From Thalassospira sp. HJ (GTDB taxonomy: Bacteria; Pseudomonadota; Alphaproteobacteria; Rhodospirillales; Thalassospiraceae): 64,000 bases of DNA. The translations under genes were made by a program, and so were the position numbers. Below the pieces are notes generated by a model. The model did no database searches and was not told the DNA's origin. It worked only from the letters and a program-made list of their open reading frames with translations. This document shows, in pieces, positions 43,182-53,222 of the stretch. The stretch lies in the NCBI RefSeq assembly GCF_000948415.1, contig NZ_JYII01000020.1:124001-188000 (forward strand), given 5' to 3'. Numbering within the stretch: the stretch's first letter is position 1; the number at the start of each line of letters is the position of its first letter.

Positions 43182-45736
43182 GCACAGCGGTTACTCCCAC
43201 AGATGGCGCGGACCGCCTTTGGTCCATTGCCTGGCGGGTCTGCCGGCGCGAGTTGCGCGGCGGGCTGTCGGGTTTTCGTATTTTCCTCGCCTGCCTTGCG
43301 CTGGGTGTCGGCTCGATTGCTGCTGTCGGAAACGTTTCGGAATCCGTTCTATCAGCACTCGAGCGCGACGGACGGAAGCTTTTGGGGGGCGATGTCGAAC
43401 TCCGCCTGACCCATCAGGAAGCCACCGGCGATCAGATCGAGTGGTTAACCGCCAACACCGAACGGGTCGCCGAACTGGCCACCATGCGCACCACGGCCTA
43501 TGGCCCGGACCAGCGCCGCCTGGTGGAGCTTAAGGCGGTTGATGATGCCTATCCGCTGTTTGGCGAGATGGTGCTTGCCGATAGTGTGCCCTTTGAGGGC
43601 ATCCTTGATCAGAAGGATGGCGTTTGGGGGGCTGTGACCGAGGCAGGCTTGCTTGAACGGCTTCGGATCAATGTCGGTGATACGGTTGCCCTTGGCGATA
43701 TTGATGTTCAGATCCGCGGCGTGATCGCAACGGAGCCCGACAAGGCAGTTGGCTTTTTCAACTTTGGCCCGCGCCTGATGGTGTCGATGGACGGGTTGAT
43801 GGAGACCGGGCTGGTGCAGCCGGGAAGCCTGATCCGCTATTATTACGCTTTGGATATCAATGATAATGAAACCCCGACCGCCTTTCGCGAACGGCTTGAA
43901 GAGCGGTTTGAGGATGCGGGCTGGCGCATTCGCGATACCGCCAATGCAAACCCGGGGCTGAAACGCTTTATCGAACGGTTGACCCTGTTCCTGACCCTTG
44001 TTGGTCTGTCGGCCCTTCTGGTCGGCGGCATCGGGGTGGCCAATGCGGTGCGCAGCCATATCGAAAGCAAAACATCCGTCATTGCGACACTTAAATCTAT
44101 CGGGGCGTCGCATGCGCTGGTGCTGCGGATTTACTTCCTGCAGATCCTTGTGCTGGCCCTGATCGGGATTGGTATCGGGCTTCTGATCGGTGCAGTGACA
44201 CCGGCACTGATTGCGCCGCTTCTTTCCGGGCGGTTGCCGATTGATGTGACACTGGGTCCGGCATTGCCGTCGCTTGTCATTGCGACCAGCTTTGGCGTTC
44301 TGACCACTTTGGTCTTTGCCCTGCCGTCGCTTCTGCGCGCACGTGAGATTCCGGCAGCGCGATTGTTCCGGGCCAGTGCCGGCCTGTTTAGTGGCAGTCC
44401 GGTGCGCAAGCGTGACCTGCCCTATATCGGTGTGCCGCTTGTTCTGTTGCTGATCCTGACTGTGCTGACTGCGACCGACAAGGCGATTGCCCTTGGCTTT
44501 ATTGGCGGGTCGGCCGCGGCCGTGGTGATTTTCACCTATGCCGGGCAAAGTATCGTATCCCTTTCGAAACGGTTGATCACGGGACGCAGTGCCTTTTCCA
44601 GACTGGCGCTGGCCAACCTGCACCGTCCGGGGGCAAGCACCGTGCCGGTTGCGCTGTCGCTTGGATTGGGATTGACGTTGCTGGTGACGATTTCGGGGAT
44701 CGAGGGCAACCTTGATAACGAGATCAACGAGAACCTGCCGGACTCTGCCCCGGCCTTCTTCTTCCTGGATATCCGCCCGGATCAGATTGATCAGTTCCGC
44801 GGTCAGCTTCTGGCACAGGATAATGTTTCGGATATCGAACAAACACCGATGTTGCGTGGTCGGGTCACAGCGGTCGATGGCGTTAATTCCAACGATGTCG
44901 GGCCGGGCGATGATCGCTGGTTCCTGCGCGGTGATCGCGGTTTGACCTTTGCGGCCACCCCGCCGCCCGAAACCAAGCTGGTGCTCGGTGAATGGTGGCC
45001 GGCTGATTACAATGATGCGTCCAAGCCGCTTGTTTCGATCAGTGCGGATATCGGCAATGCCTTTGACCTTGAGCCGGGCGACACATTGACCGTCAATGTG
45101 CTGGGCCGTGATATCACGGCCGAGATCGCCAACTGGCGGGAGATCGAATGGCAAAGCCTTCGCATGAATTTCGCGATGGTGTTTTCACCGGGCCTGATCG
45201 ACAAGGCGCCCTATAGCCTGATCGCGACTGCGCATATGCCGCGCGAAATGGAAGAACCGGTTGATCGCATGATCGGCCTGGACTTCCCGAATGTCTCGGC
45301 GATCCGGGTGCGTGAAGCACTCGAAGCGGCCAACGCCATTCTGGCCGGGATCGGAACGGCACTTAATGCGACCAGCATGATTGCGATTGTCGCAGGTGTG
45401 CTGGTGCTGGGCGGGGCGGTTGCGGCCGGTCGGCGCAAACGCATCTATGATGCCGTGGTGCTCAAGACCTTGGGCGCAACACGGGCCAACATCCTTTATG
45501 CCTATGCGCTGGAATACGGGATCCTTGGCCTTGCCACCGGCGTGATCGCGGCCCTGGTCGGATCGGTTGCCGCTTGGTCGGTGTTGGTTCTGATCATGGA
45601 AGCCAACTGGGTATTGCTGCCAATGACCATCATCGGACCGATTGCGATTGGCCTGTTTGCCACACTGGCAGCCGGCTTCGTCGGTACCTGGCAGGCACTG
45701 CGTAGCCCGGCCGCCCCGTTGTTGCGCAACGAATAA
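43178..45736 (+). CDS. ABC transporter permease, YbbP-like FtsX family
   Basis: Large permease (852 residues) with two FtsX domains: a membrane helix after the N-terminal region, a long periplasmic segment, three helices near residues 265-400, more in the middle and a final FtsX trio (about 730-845). The ATG is the one in the ATGA shared with the ATPase gene; the frame is open further upstream within that gene. Typical pieces are GGIGVANAVRSHIESKTSVI and VLKTLGATRANILYAYALEY. It works with the preceding ATPase; the physiological cargo is unknown. A strong terminator follows. Confidence 0.92.
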   Translation: MSTAVTPTDGADRLWSIAWRVCRRELRGGLSGFRIFLACLALGVGSIAAVGNVSESVLSALERDGRKLLGGDVELRLTHQEATGDQIEWLTANTERVAELATMRTTAYGPDQRRLVELKAVDDAYPLFGEMVLADSVPFEGILDQKDGVWGAVTEAGLLERLRINVGDTVALGDIDVQIRGVIATEPDKAVGFFNFGPRLMVSMDGLMETGLVQPGSLIRYYYALDINDNETPTAFRERLEERFEDAGWRIRDTANANPGLKRFIERLTLFLTLVGLSALLVGGIGVANAVRSHIESKTSVIATLKSIGASHALVLRIYFLQILVLALIGIGIGLLIGAVTPALIAPLLSGRLPIDVTLGPALPSLVIATSFGVLTTLVFALPSLLRAREIPAARLFRASAGLFSGSPVRKRDLPYIGVPLVLLLILTVLTATDKAIALGFIGGSAAAVVIFTYAGQSIVSLSKRLITGRSAFSRLALANLHRPGASTVPVALSLGLGLTLLVTISGIEGNLDNEINENLPDSAPAFFFLDIRPDQIDQFRGQLLAQDNVSDIEQTPMLRGRVTAVDGVNSNDVGPGDDRWFLRGDRGLTFAATPPPETKLVLGEWWPADYNDASKPLVSISADIGNAFDLEPGDTLTVNVLGRDITAEIANWREIEWQSLRMNFAMVFSPGLIDKAPYSLIATAHMPREMEEPVDRMIGLDFPNVSAIRVREALEAANAILAGIGTALNATSMIAIVAGVLVLGGAVAAGRRKRIYDAVVLKTLGATRANILYAYALEYGILGLATGVIAALVGSVAAWSVLVLIMEANWVLLPMTIIGPIAIGLFATLAAGFVGTWQALRSPAAPLLRNE

Positions 45737-45764
45737 GCCAGCCGACACCAAAGACCTTAAGCAG

Positions 45765-45800
45765 ACAAGGCCGGATCCATGGGGACCCGGCCTTGTTTTT
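45765..45800 (+). terminator. Terminator after the YbbP-like gene
   Basis: CAAGGCCGG / CCGGCCTTG, 9-bp perfect stem followed by TTTTTTG on the plus strand. It separates the permease from the convergent acyl-CoA synthetase. Confidence 0.88.
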
Positions 45801-45844
45801 TGCAAAAACCGTTTCGTAAACGATTTGAAATCAGGGACTGAAGA

Positions 45845-47461
45845 TCAGGCCATATCGCGCAAGACACGGCGGACCACCTTGCCGGTCGTCGTCATTGGCA
45901 ACTGATCAAGGAAGGCGATCTCGCGCGGGTATTCGTGTGCCGCCAGTCGGGTTTTGACGAAGTCCTTGATTTCGCTTTCAAGCTCCGGGCTTTGGGCAAA
46001 ACCATCGGCCAGCACGACAAAGGCCTTTACGATCTGGCCGCGCTGATCATCGGGTTTGCCGATGACACCAGCCATGCGGATGGCAGGATGAGCAATCAGA
46101 CAATCTTCGATTTCGCCCGGGCCGATGCGATAGCCCGCCGAGCTGATGACATCATCATCGCGCCCGACAAAGCGGATATAGCCATCGGCATCGACACAGC
46201 CCATATCGCCGGTCAGCAGCCATTCACCGACAAACTTGTCACGCGTGGCTTCGGGATTGCGCCAATATTCAAGGAACATCACCGGATCGGGCGCACGCAC
46301 GGCAATGCGGCCCATTTCACCGGGCTCCAGCACCTTGCCACCGAGATCAATCACCGCGACATCGTGCCCGGGTACCGGACGACCCATAACGCCGGGCTTT
46401 GAGGCCATCATCGACTGACAGGAACTAACGACCATGTTGCATTCAGTCTGGCCATAAAACTCGTTGATCGTGACGCCAAACACCCGGCGCCCCCAATCAA
46501 GGAGTTCTGAGCCCAATGCTTCACCACCACTTGCAATAGAGCGAAGTTTAAAGTTGAACTTTCGCGCCATATCGTCACCGGCGGCACGCATCATCTTAAG
46601 CGCCGTTGGCGGCAGGAAGGTATTGCGCACGCCATATTCGGCCATCAGGCGAAAGGCATCTTCGGGGGTGAATTTTTCAAACCGGTGGGCCACCACGGGC
46701 ACCCCGTGATGCCAGGCCGGCAACAAAACATCCAGAAGCCCGCCGATCCAGGCCCAGTCGGCCGGGGTCCACATGACATCGCCGTCTTCGGGGAAGAAAT
46801 CATGCGACATTTCGACACCGGGCAAATGGCCGAGTAACACCCGATGGGCATGCAAGGCGCCCTTTGGCTGCCCGGTGGTGCCCGATGTGTAGATGATAAG
46901 GGCTGGTTCATCGGCACGGGTATTGACCGGCTCGAACTCGTCACTGGCTTCTGATGACAGGGCCTTGAAGTCAAAGCAGTTATCGGGCGCACCATCGATC
47001 ACATAGACATATTCAAGGGCAGGCAGCAGATCGCGGATTTCAGCGATTTTGGCCGCCCCTTCCTTATCGGTCACCAGCGCCTTGGCGGCACAGTTGCCCA
47101 ACCGGTATTCCAGCGCATCGACGCCAAACAGCGTAAAGAGCGGCACGGCGATGCCGCCCATTTTGTAGGTCGCAACATGGGCAATCGCCGTTTCCGGGCT
47201 TTGCGGCAATAGGATGCCGACCCGATCACCGCGCCTTATCCCATGACGGCGCATGACATTGGCAAAGCGGTTCGACAGGCGCTTGATCTGTGAAAAGGTG
47301 TAATCACGGCGCGTGCCATCGCGTCTGCGATGCATCAGTGCCAGACGATCCGGATCGTCCGCCCATTTGTCGCAAACATCGACACCGATATTAAAGTGGG
47401 TTGGCACGTTCCATGAGAATTGCGAACGCACCGAAGCATAGTCAGAACGACTGCCCAGCAT
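45845..47461 (-). CDS. AMP-forming acyl-CoA synthetase
   Basis: ANL-superfamily ligase (538 residues), activating a carboxylate to its CoA thioester. The AMP-binding P-loop is IIYTSGTTGQPKGALHAHR (about 189-207), followed by NEFYGQTECNMV (about 336-347) and the late GKVVRR segment with the acyl-adenylating Lys. The style is that of the acetyl/propionyl or medium-chain synthetase group (MACS-like), not acetyl-CoA synthetase Acs proper. GGAGG sits four bases before the ATG. It is monocistronic. Substrate length cannot be set from sequence alone. Confidence 0.9.
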   Translation of the reverse strand: MLGSRSDYASVRSQFSWNVPTHFNIGVDVCDKWADDPDRLALMHRRRDGTRRDYTFSQIKRLSNRFANVMRRHGIRRGDRVGILLPQSPETAIAHVATYKMGGIAVPLFTLFGVDALEYRLGNCAAKALVTDKEGAAKIAEIRDLLPALEYVYVIDGAPDNCFDFKALSSEASDEFEPVNTRADEPALIIYTSGTTGQPKGALHAHRVLLGHLPGVEMSHDFFPEDGDVMWTPADWAWIGGLLDVLLPAWHHGVPVVAHRFEKFTPEDAFRLMAEYGVRNTFLPPTALKMMRAAGDDMARKFNFKLRSIASGGEALGSELLDWGRRVFGVTINEFYGQTECNMVVSSCQSMMASKPGVMGRPVPGHDVAVIDLGGKVLEPGEMGRIAVRAPDPVMFLEYWRNPEATRDKFVGEWLLTGDMGCVDADGYIRFVGRDDDVISSAGYRIGPGEIEDCLIAHPAIRMAGVIGKPDDQRGQIVKAFVVLADGFAQSPELESEIKDFVKTRLAAHEYPREIAFLDQLPMTTTGKVVRRVLRDMA

Positions 47462-47583
47462 ATTTCCTCCCTGAATTCGCCGCTGTTATTTGTTTTTGGC
47501 TGCGGCAAATGTTGCGATGCATGCTAGTGGCAATCGGGAGAAATTGGAAGGTCTCTGTTAAGGGGACTTCTGCTTGCGGTTCT

Positions 47584-49101
47584 TTAGCTGCCCGTGTCCA
47601 GCAGGAAGGTGAAGTTCGATATCTGCCCGGCATCGCTGGTGGCACGTGCGTGACAACCAAGGCAGGTGGCGTCATCCTGATCCTGCATGAAGCTTTCAAG
47701 CGTGCTGTTGGTCAAAAAGCGCGGCACCTCGCCAACACCAAATGGCGCACCACCGGGATTACCGATCCATTGCGTGCCAAGCAGCATGTAGTTTGCCAAG
47801 ACATTGCCAGACAGTTTGCTCTGCCAGACAAAGTTGCCTTCGGCTGTGCCGGAGAACAAGCGCCAGCAGCGCACGATATCAGGTGATGTTGGCGTCTCGC
47901 CCGAAGACAGGCGGGCATAAGGCGCGGCATCCGCCCATTTCAATGCGTCGGATATCGGTTGATTGGCCGGGCTGCCACTGGCGGTCTTTCCACCATAGAA
48001 AGCGTAGGCCTGATCGAGGGCGCCGGGGGAAAGGCAACCATTTTCAAACGGCTCCTTGGTGATGATGCTGTTGGGGCGTCTGGCATTGGCGGCCAGGGGG
48101 ACATTGTCGACATGCTCGAAACTCGCCCAGATCCAGCGATCCCCATTGCCACTGGCCACCCGTTGAACCAGATGCATACCAACCAGCCCGACCGTGACAT
48201 CAAGACACTTGACCTGCCCATCAAGCGTCTGATCCCCGCCAAGCGAGATCCGTGCTGGTCGGGTGACATAGCGGTTGTTCTGTGTTGCTTCATCGTCGGG
48301 CAGAATTCGCCATGCGAATTTCAGCAGTTGCGCGCCCATCTGACCGGGCGCCGAAGCCGGAATGACCGAATCAGCGTTGGGTGCGGGATTGACCGAGGCC
48401 AGCTTCACCGCATCGGCCATTTCGGGGTCCAGATGGCCGGTCGGGAAGTCGATGGCCTGCCCGGATTTGGCGAATGCTGCCCGCCCGAGTCGGGTCTGAA
48501 GGGTGTTGGCAGTGATATAATCGGACGCAACCGGATTGATGCGGGTTTCAAACAGAACGAAGTTGCCCGCCTGATCAATCAGGACATCGCCCGTCGATTG
48601 CAGATAGCTTGCCAGCAGCAAATGCCCGTCGGGCAGATCGTTGGCACAGGCCGGATTGGGATAGGTGACCTCGTCAAACAGATCGCGACGTGTCGGGAAG
48701 GTTTCCCAATGGGCTTTTTGATCCGGCTGATCGAGCGGGGCCATTAGCGATGTAAAGGCCTGCCATGAAAAGCGGTCAAACGGGCGCTGCGCGTGATAGG
48801 CGAGAAAACGATAGACGAAACTGGCATCAAATTCCGGTACATCGACCGGGGCAATGGCGCATGGGGCATTGCCACTGCCATCAGCGCAGAATTCCGATCC
48901 GGCATAAGTATCGGTAAAGACCGGAATGTCGCCATCACCGGGCGTGCGTTTAAGGTTGGCATTTTGCGCCTGCCCGGCTGAGGCGATAGCACAGACAAAC
49001 CCCGCAATCAGCGCGCCCGTTGCCATTGCGCGCGCGAAACCCCGGAGCGGGTTTGGCAGCGACATATGGCTTGTGAAGGGGCGTGACATGGGCCGTGACA
49101 T
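47584..49101 (-). CDS. Secreted protein with one c-type heme motif
   Basis: Protein of 505 residues with a signal peptide (MATGALIAGFVCAIASAGQA, about 26-45). The only cofactor motif is a single CLGCH near the C-terminus (about 479-483), a c-type heme site, so this may be a large monoheme cytochrome-like protein. The body has no family that I recognise; RFSWQAFTSLMAPLDQP and FAWRILPDDEATQNNR are notable conserved-looking stretches. There are several ATG starts within the first 13 codons. It probably works in the periplasm. Known c-type cytochrome maturation genes are not nearby. Confidence 0.65.
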   Translation of the reverse strand: MSRPMSRPFTSHMSLPNPLRGFARAMATGALIAGFVCAIASAGQAQNANLKRTPGDGDIPVFTDTYAGSEFCADGSGNAPCAIAPVDVPEFDASFVYRFLAYHAQRPFDRFSWQAFTSLMAPLDQPDQKAHWETFPTRRDLFDEVTYPNPACANDLPDGHLLLASYLQSTGDVLIDQAGNFVLFETRINPVASDYITANTLQTRLGRAAFAKSGQAIDFPTGHLDPEMADAVKLASVNPAPNADSVIPASAPGQMGAQLLKFAWRILPDDEATQNNRYVTRPARISLGGDQTLDGQVKCLDVTVGLVGMHLVQRVASGNGDRWIWASFEHVDNVPLAANARRPNSIITKEPFENGCLSPGALDQAYAFYGGKTASGSPANQPISDALKWADAAPYARLSSGETPTSPDIVRCWRLFSGTAEGNFVWQSKLSGNVLANYMLLGTQWIGNPGGAPFGVGEVPRFLTNSTLESFMQDQDDATCLGCHARATSDAGQISNFTFLLDTGS

Positions 49102-49359
49102 AGTGCGGGGCCTATATGCGTTGATGGAATGCTTTGCGAGTCCCTAAGACCGTCATTATAGACCGGTTTACAAAACCTGTCCTAACTGGCTGATTTCACG
49201 ATAGCGTCATATCCGGGGTGAACAAGTTCACATCTGAGGACAGCGTAAGCGTGCGCAATCTGGCAAAACGTTGCTTTTCACAGAAATCCTGCCATATTTT
49301 GATCATCGCAGAGGTATATCAGTGCCTTCTGCTCATTATTGGATCAAAGAGGGATTTCA

Positions 49360-50079
49360 ATGGCTTTTGAAACGCGTCAACGCGGCTATGACGTCTCGGT
49401 TGGCCGGTCGGCGGCCGAGATCGATGAAGGTCTCCGCGCCTATATGCTGCGTGTCTACAACTACATGGCATCTGCACTTGCCTTGACCGGTATCGTGGCA
49501 ATGGCTGTGTCGACCAGCCCGACCCTGATGCAGGCTATTTTCGGCACTGGACTGCACTGGATTGTCATGCTGGCCCCGATCGGGCTTGTCTTCTTCCTGA
49601 GCGCACGCATCCACAAGATGAGCTTTGGTGCCGCACAGGCGACATTCTGGGTCTATGCAGGTCTGATGGGTCTGTCCCTGGCGTCGATCTTCCTGGTTTA
49701 CACCGGTGAGTCGATTGCTCGTACGTTCTTCATCACCGCGGGTACCTTTGGTGCGATGAGCCTGTTTGGCTACACCACCAAGAAAGACCTGTCGGGCTGG
49801 GGCAGCTTCCTGTTCATGGGCCTGATCGGTATCATCATCGCGATGGTGGTGAACATCTTCCTTGCAAGCACGATGCTGCAGTTCGTCATTTCGGCGGCTG
49901 GTGTTCTGATCTTCACGGGCCTTACCGCCTATGACACCCAGAAAATCAAGGAAGAGTATCACGAGCACGACGATGCAACGACCGCAGGCAAAAAAGCCCT
50001 GTTTGGCGCGCTGCGTCTGTATCTCGACTTCGTGAACCTGTTCATCATGCTGCTGCACTTCTTCGGTAACCGCGAATAG
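49360..50079 (+). CDS. Bax inhibitor-1 / YccA family membrane protein
   Basis: Integral membrane protein (239 residues) with seven hydrophobic segments, the BI-1 fold thought to form a pH-gated Ca2+ leak or to interact with FtsH. Family features are LRAYMLRVYNYMASALALTG at the start of the membrane part and the late TAYDTQKIKEEYHEHDD (about 194-210) with the conserved acidic pair. The ATG at 49360 is preceded by AGAGGGA, so the upstream in-frame start is rejected. It stands alone and ends in a strong terminator. Confidence 0.92.
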   Translation: MAFETRQRGYDVSVGRSAAEIDEGLRAYMLRVYNYMASALALTGIVAMAVSTSPTLMQAIFGTGLHWIVMLAPIGLVFFLSARIHKMSFGAAQATFWVYAGLMGLSLASIFLVYTGESIARTFFITAGTFGAMSLFGYTTKKDLSGWGSFLFMGLIGIIIAMVVNIFLASTMLQFVISAAGVLIFTGLTAYDTQKIKEEYHEHDDATTAGKKALFGALRLYLDFVNLFIMLLHFFGNRE

Positions 50080-50103
50080 AAGTAAGCCGGCATACGCAGT
50101 CAA

Positions 50104-50138
50104 AACCCCCGCAGCAGCCGCTGCGGGGGTTTCTTTTT
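50104..50138. terminator. Strong bidirectional terminator
   Basis: AACCCCCGCAGC / GCTGCGGGGGTT, 12-bp perfect stem, AGCC loop, followed by TCTTTTT on the plus strand and by TTTTG on the minus. It serves the BI-1 gene and the convergent 539-residue gene. Confidence 0.92.
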
Positions 50139-50180
50139 GTCTGAATTCCTGATGGGTAACTGTGGCCGGGATCAGTGGGA

Positions 50181-51800
50181 TCAGGAAGCGCCCGCCGCAT
50201 CCTTTGCCACCTCGCCCCCGCCCGTTCCGCCGGTGGCATCCATGACCGCCTTGCGATGGCCAAGCTGAGACAGGAAGTTTTCCGAACGAGAATAGCCGCC
50301 TGATGCCGCGCGTGCTGCACCCTTCGCCCCGGCTTCGTTAAAGGCCTCGTAGGCTTGTGAATAGCTCATCCGCGCGTGGGTGAGCATTTCGATATCCTTG
50401 TGCAGGTTGCCATTGGTCAGATAGACGGTCGCGAGCGCAAACATGATCCGGCCCCAGATATAGGGCTGATCGCGCCTGGCGCAGACCTTGAGTGCGGCCT
50501 GAAAGACCGGGACAACCTGTGTATCGGGAATGGTGACATCGCGGATGGTCGCAGAAGACACAATCGCCTCGGCCAGGCCATAGGCAATTGTCGCATATAG
50601 CGGACCGTGCACACGGGCATTGATCATGCCAAGTGCGCGGCGGTAGTGACCGGCCCCCTTATCGACAATTTTGGCGTCTTCCTTGTCCTTGCCGGTGAAC
50701 ACCATGGCCTCGCCCAGTTTGCAGATCGATAGCGCCCGATCAACCGGTGAGCCCATGGAAAGTTCGATCCGGCGTTCCAGCATGCGCCAGATCGCAATCG
50801 ACAATGCGCCGGGTCGGGCTTTGAGATTGGCGACAAGCGACCAGTTCACAAGTGCCCCGTAAAGCGCAAGTGCGGCGGTGGTACGCGGATTGACCTTGGA
50901 AAAATCACTGACCCGATCAAGCAGTTCGGTGGTCTGGGCTTCATGGTTGGCCTGATCCGCGGCCGCGCCAGAAAGCGTTTCGCCCTTAAGCCCGGTTGGT
51001 GCTTCGGTTTTGCCCGCAGCCGCCACTGGCTTGTCAGCGATATCGCTGATCATCTGGCGGATATAGGGTTCCATGACACGAAGCGCGCTGCCGCAGTAAG
51101 ACCGATCCCCGGTTTCAGACAGGACAAACGCCCCGAAACCATAGGCCAGTGCCGCACCAGAGCCAGCCTGCGAGAAGACATCGCCGCCAAGGACACGGTC
51201 CTGCAAATCTTCCATGATCGCGGACAGTCGGGCGATCTGAAGCGCGCGCTGTTCGCCGCCGCGCGATTTCAGCACCAGCTGGGCATTCAGCAATACACGC
51301 AGGGCCTCGGACACGTCGGCATGGGTTGGCTGCCGGAAGCTGTAAACCTGCGGCAACATCAGGTCATAAAGCGAGGATGTCAGCGCATCACTGACCATAT
51401 AGAGGTCAAGGTGGCCATTGCGGGTATCCTGACGCCCCCAGAAGGCGGTATCGGCATCCTTGCGGTGTGCAAGGTTAAGCACACCCAATTGTGCCTCGCG
51501 GATGGCCTGGAACGGGTCGGCGGCATCGGGGTTAGGAGAAAAGAACTGGTCGACACGGATCCCGGCACTTTCGGGAACAGATGACAGGGCTGCCATCACG
51601 ATGTCGGTGATTTCGTCGCTGGTTTCGCCGCCGATCTGGGCGTTGGTCTTGTCCGGGCTGAAACGTGCAACGCCATATTGGCACAACACGCCACTGGCCG
51701 TCAGGCCATGCCCGACACCATCCCCCATGTCATCGACAGTTTCGGCACCCGTGATCAAGGATTTGAACACAAGGCCAACCATTGACCAGAAACCAGCCAT
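50181..51800 (-). CDS. Alpha-helical repeat protein of unknown function
   Basis: Protein of 539 residues, largely alpha-helical and with Ala-rich repeats that look TPR-like (for example ALSICKLGEAMVFTGKDKED near 360 and FALATVYLTNGNLHKDIEML near 465), but I do not recognise a named family. There is no signal peptide or clear membrane helix; an initial MAGFWSMVGLVFKSLITG could be weakly membrane-associated. Its C-terminus is Gly/Ala-rich. It lies between the BI-1 terminator and htpX, with no coupling. It is probably a scaffold or assembly protein. Confidence 0.6.
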   Translation of the reverse strand: MAGFWSMVGLVFKSLITGAETVDDMGDGVGHGLTASGVLCQYGVARFSPDKTNAQIGGETSDEITDIVMAALSSVPESAGIRVDQFFSPNPDAADPFQAIREAQLGVLNLAHRKDADTAFWGRQDTRNGHLDLYMVSDALTSSLYDLMLPQVYSFRQPTHADVSEALRVLLNAQLVLKSRGGEQRALQIARLSAIMEDLQDRVLGGDVFSQAGSGAALAYGFGAFVLSETGDRSYCGSALRVMEPYIRQMISDIADKPVAAAGKTEAPTGLKGETLSGAAADQANHEAQTTELLDRVSDFSKVNPRTTAALALYGALVNWSLVANLKARPGALSIAIWRMLERRIELSMGSPVDRALSICKLGEAMVFTGKDKEDAKIVDKGAGHYRRALGMINARVHGPLYATIAYGLAEAIVSSATIRDVTIPDTQVVPVFQAALKVCARRDQPYIWGRIMFALATVYLTNGNLHKDIEMLTHARMSYSQAYEAFNEAGAKGAARAASGGYSRSENFLSQLGHRKAVMDATGGTGGGEVAKDAAGAS

Positions 51801-51940
51801 TCTTGTCCTTATCCATCCCCTGCATATCGGAGCCTCGATCGCAGGAGTTCAAGACTTTTGTCAGAACATTTTCGTCCTGTATTTCGGGTTGGTCAATGCT
51901 GTGCATTGCCATTTTCATCATACCGAAGAATAGGACAAAC

Positions 51941-51958
51941 GACCCCTAGTTGGGGGTC
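51941..51958 (-). terminator. Possible terminator after htpX
   Basis: GACCCC / GGGGTC, 6-bp stem with a 6-nt loop, then GTTTGTCC in the minus-strand reading, 34 bp past the htpX stop. It is a weak candidate. Confidence 0.45.
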
Positions 51959-51991
51959 ATAACCATCCGACAAAACAGGATTTTGGCTGGT

Positions 51992-52993
51992 TTACGACTC
52001 CCAGGGCCGTTTGCGCTGGCGCGCGCTGCTACGTTCGGGGGAGGCCGGTTTTATGGCTTTGCGCCCCCACGGTCCGCGTGCCGATGCGGGCTTGGACGAA
52101 CGCGGAGCCGTGGCTGCCTGACGGCCCTGTGCCGGGGTTCGCGAAGCACCCGCCATCGCCTGCAGGCGGGCGATGCGGTTGGCCATATTGGGGTGGGTTG
52201 AAAACAGGTTATCAACGCCCTTCCCCGACAGCGGGTTGGCAATATACATGTGCGCCATCGCCGGGTTGCGTTCGGCGTCCATGTTCGGCACGGCATGTAC
52301 GCCCTTATCAAGCTTATGAAGGGCCGAGGCCAACCACATCGGATGGCCACAGATTTCCGCGCCGATCTTGTCGGCTTCATATTCGCGGGTGCGTGAAATC
52401 GCCATCTGAACGATCATCGCCCCCATCGGCGCCAGAATGGCAATCAGGATCATGCCAAGCCCGCCGAGCGGATTATTATTGTCGCGGTTGCCACCAAACA
52501 TGCCGGCAAACATCGCAAAGTTGGCCAATGCCGAAATGGCACCGGCGATGGTCGCGGTGATGGTCATGGTCAGGGTGTCACGGTTTTTGACATGCGCAAG
52601 TTCATGGGCCATCACACCCGCGATTTCATTGCGATCAAGAAGCTTGAGCAGCCCCGTGGTTGCCGCCACCGCCGCATTTTCCGGGTTGCGACCGGTGGCA
52701 AAGGCGTTGGGTTGCGCATTTTCGATCACGTAAACCTTGGGCATCGGCAGATCGGCATTGCGCGCAAGATCACGCACCATCGCCACCAGTTCGGGTGCTG
52801 TTTTGTCATCCACCTGCCGTGCACTGCGCATGCGCAGCAACATGGCATCGGAATTCCAATAGGCGAACACGTTCATGGCAGCTGCAAACAGCAGCGCAAT
52901 GATCATGCCCTGTTGCCCGCCAATCATCATGCCAACCGCGCCAAACAGCGCGGTCAACCCGGCAAGCAGCAAACCTGTACGCACATAGTTCAT
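51992..52993 (-). CDS. htpX: Membrane zinc metalloprotease HtpX
   Basis: M48-family protease (333 residues) that degrades misfolded membrane proteins together with FtsH. Two N-terminal membrane helices (about 5-45) are followed by the zinc motif HELAH (130-134), a second hydrophobic pair (about 145-200) and the third ligand Glu in [12 protein letters not shown] (about 202-213). The [18 protein letters not shown] segment is typical of the C-terminus. A basic, Ala/Pro-rich tail follows. The start is an ATG with no unusual feature. It is monocistronic. Confidence 0.95.
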   Translation of the reverse strand: MNYVRTGLLLAGLTALFGAVGMMIGGQQGMIIALLFAAAMNVFAYWNSDAMLLRMRSARQVDDKTAPELVAMVRDLARNADLPMPKVYVIENAQPNAFATGRNPENAAVAATTGLLKLLDRNEIAGVMAHELAHVKNRDTLTMTITATIAGAISALANFAMFAGMFGGNRDNNNPLGGLGMILIAILAPMGAMIVQMAISRTREYEADKIGAEICGHPMWLASALHKLDKGVHAVPNMDAERNPAMAHMYIANPLSGKGVDNLFSTHPNMANRIARLQAMAGASRTPAQGRQAATAPRSSKPASARGPWGRKAIKPASPERSSARQRKRPWES

Positions 52994-53155
52994 GGTCGAA
53001 AACCCTTATCGACAAACATTCCGACCGAAAGATAAGGCGATGTCGCGCCATGGCAAGGGCCATCAGACCAGACTGAGATATGGCTCACATCAAAAAAGGA
53101 AAACGGGCAAAAAGGAAAACGGGGCTGGCATGAGCCAGCCCCGTCGAGGGAGATG

Positions 53156-53202
53156 AAAAAACAGCCGGACCGGCGGGGTCGGGGGAAAAAGACGGTCCGG
53201 CT
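53156..53202 (-). terminator. Terminator after the RND pump operon
   Basis: AGCCGGACCG / CGGTCCGGCT, 10-bp perfect stem with a 20-nt loop, followed in the minus-strand reading by GTTTTTTC. It lies 21 bp after the RND permease stop. A second 9-bp hairpin (GGGGCTGGC / GCCAGCCCC, 53121-53142) follows. Confidence 0.85.
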
Positions 53203-53222
53203 ATTTTGTGCAACGAGGTCGA

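Noticed and set aside
43445..45154. Long minus-strand frame opposite the YbbP-like permease
   Set aside because: Antisense shadow with a Gln/Arg/His-rich translation; the permease is clear on the other strand.
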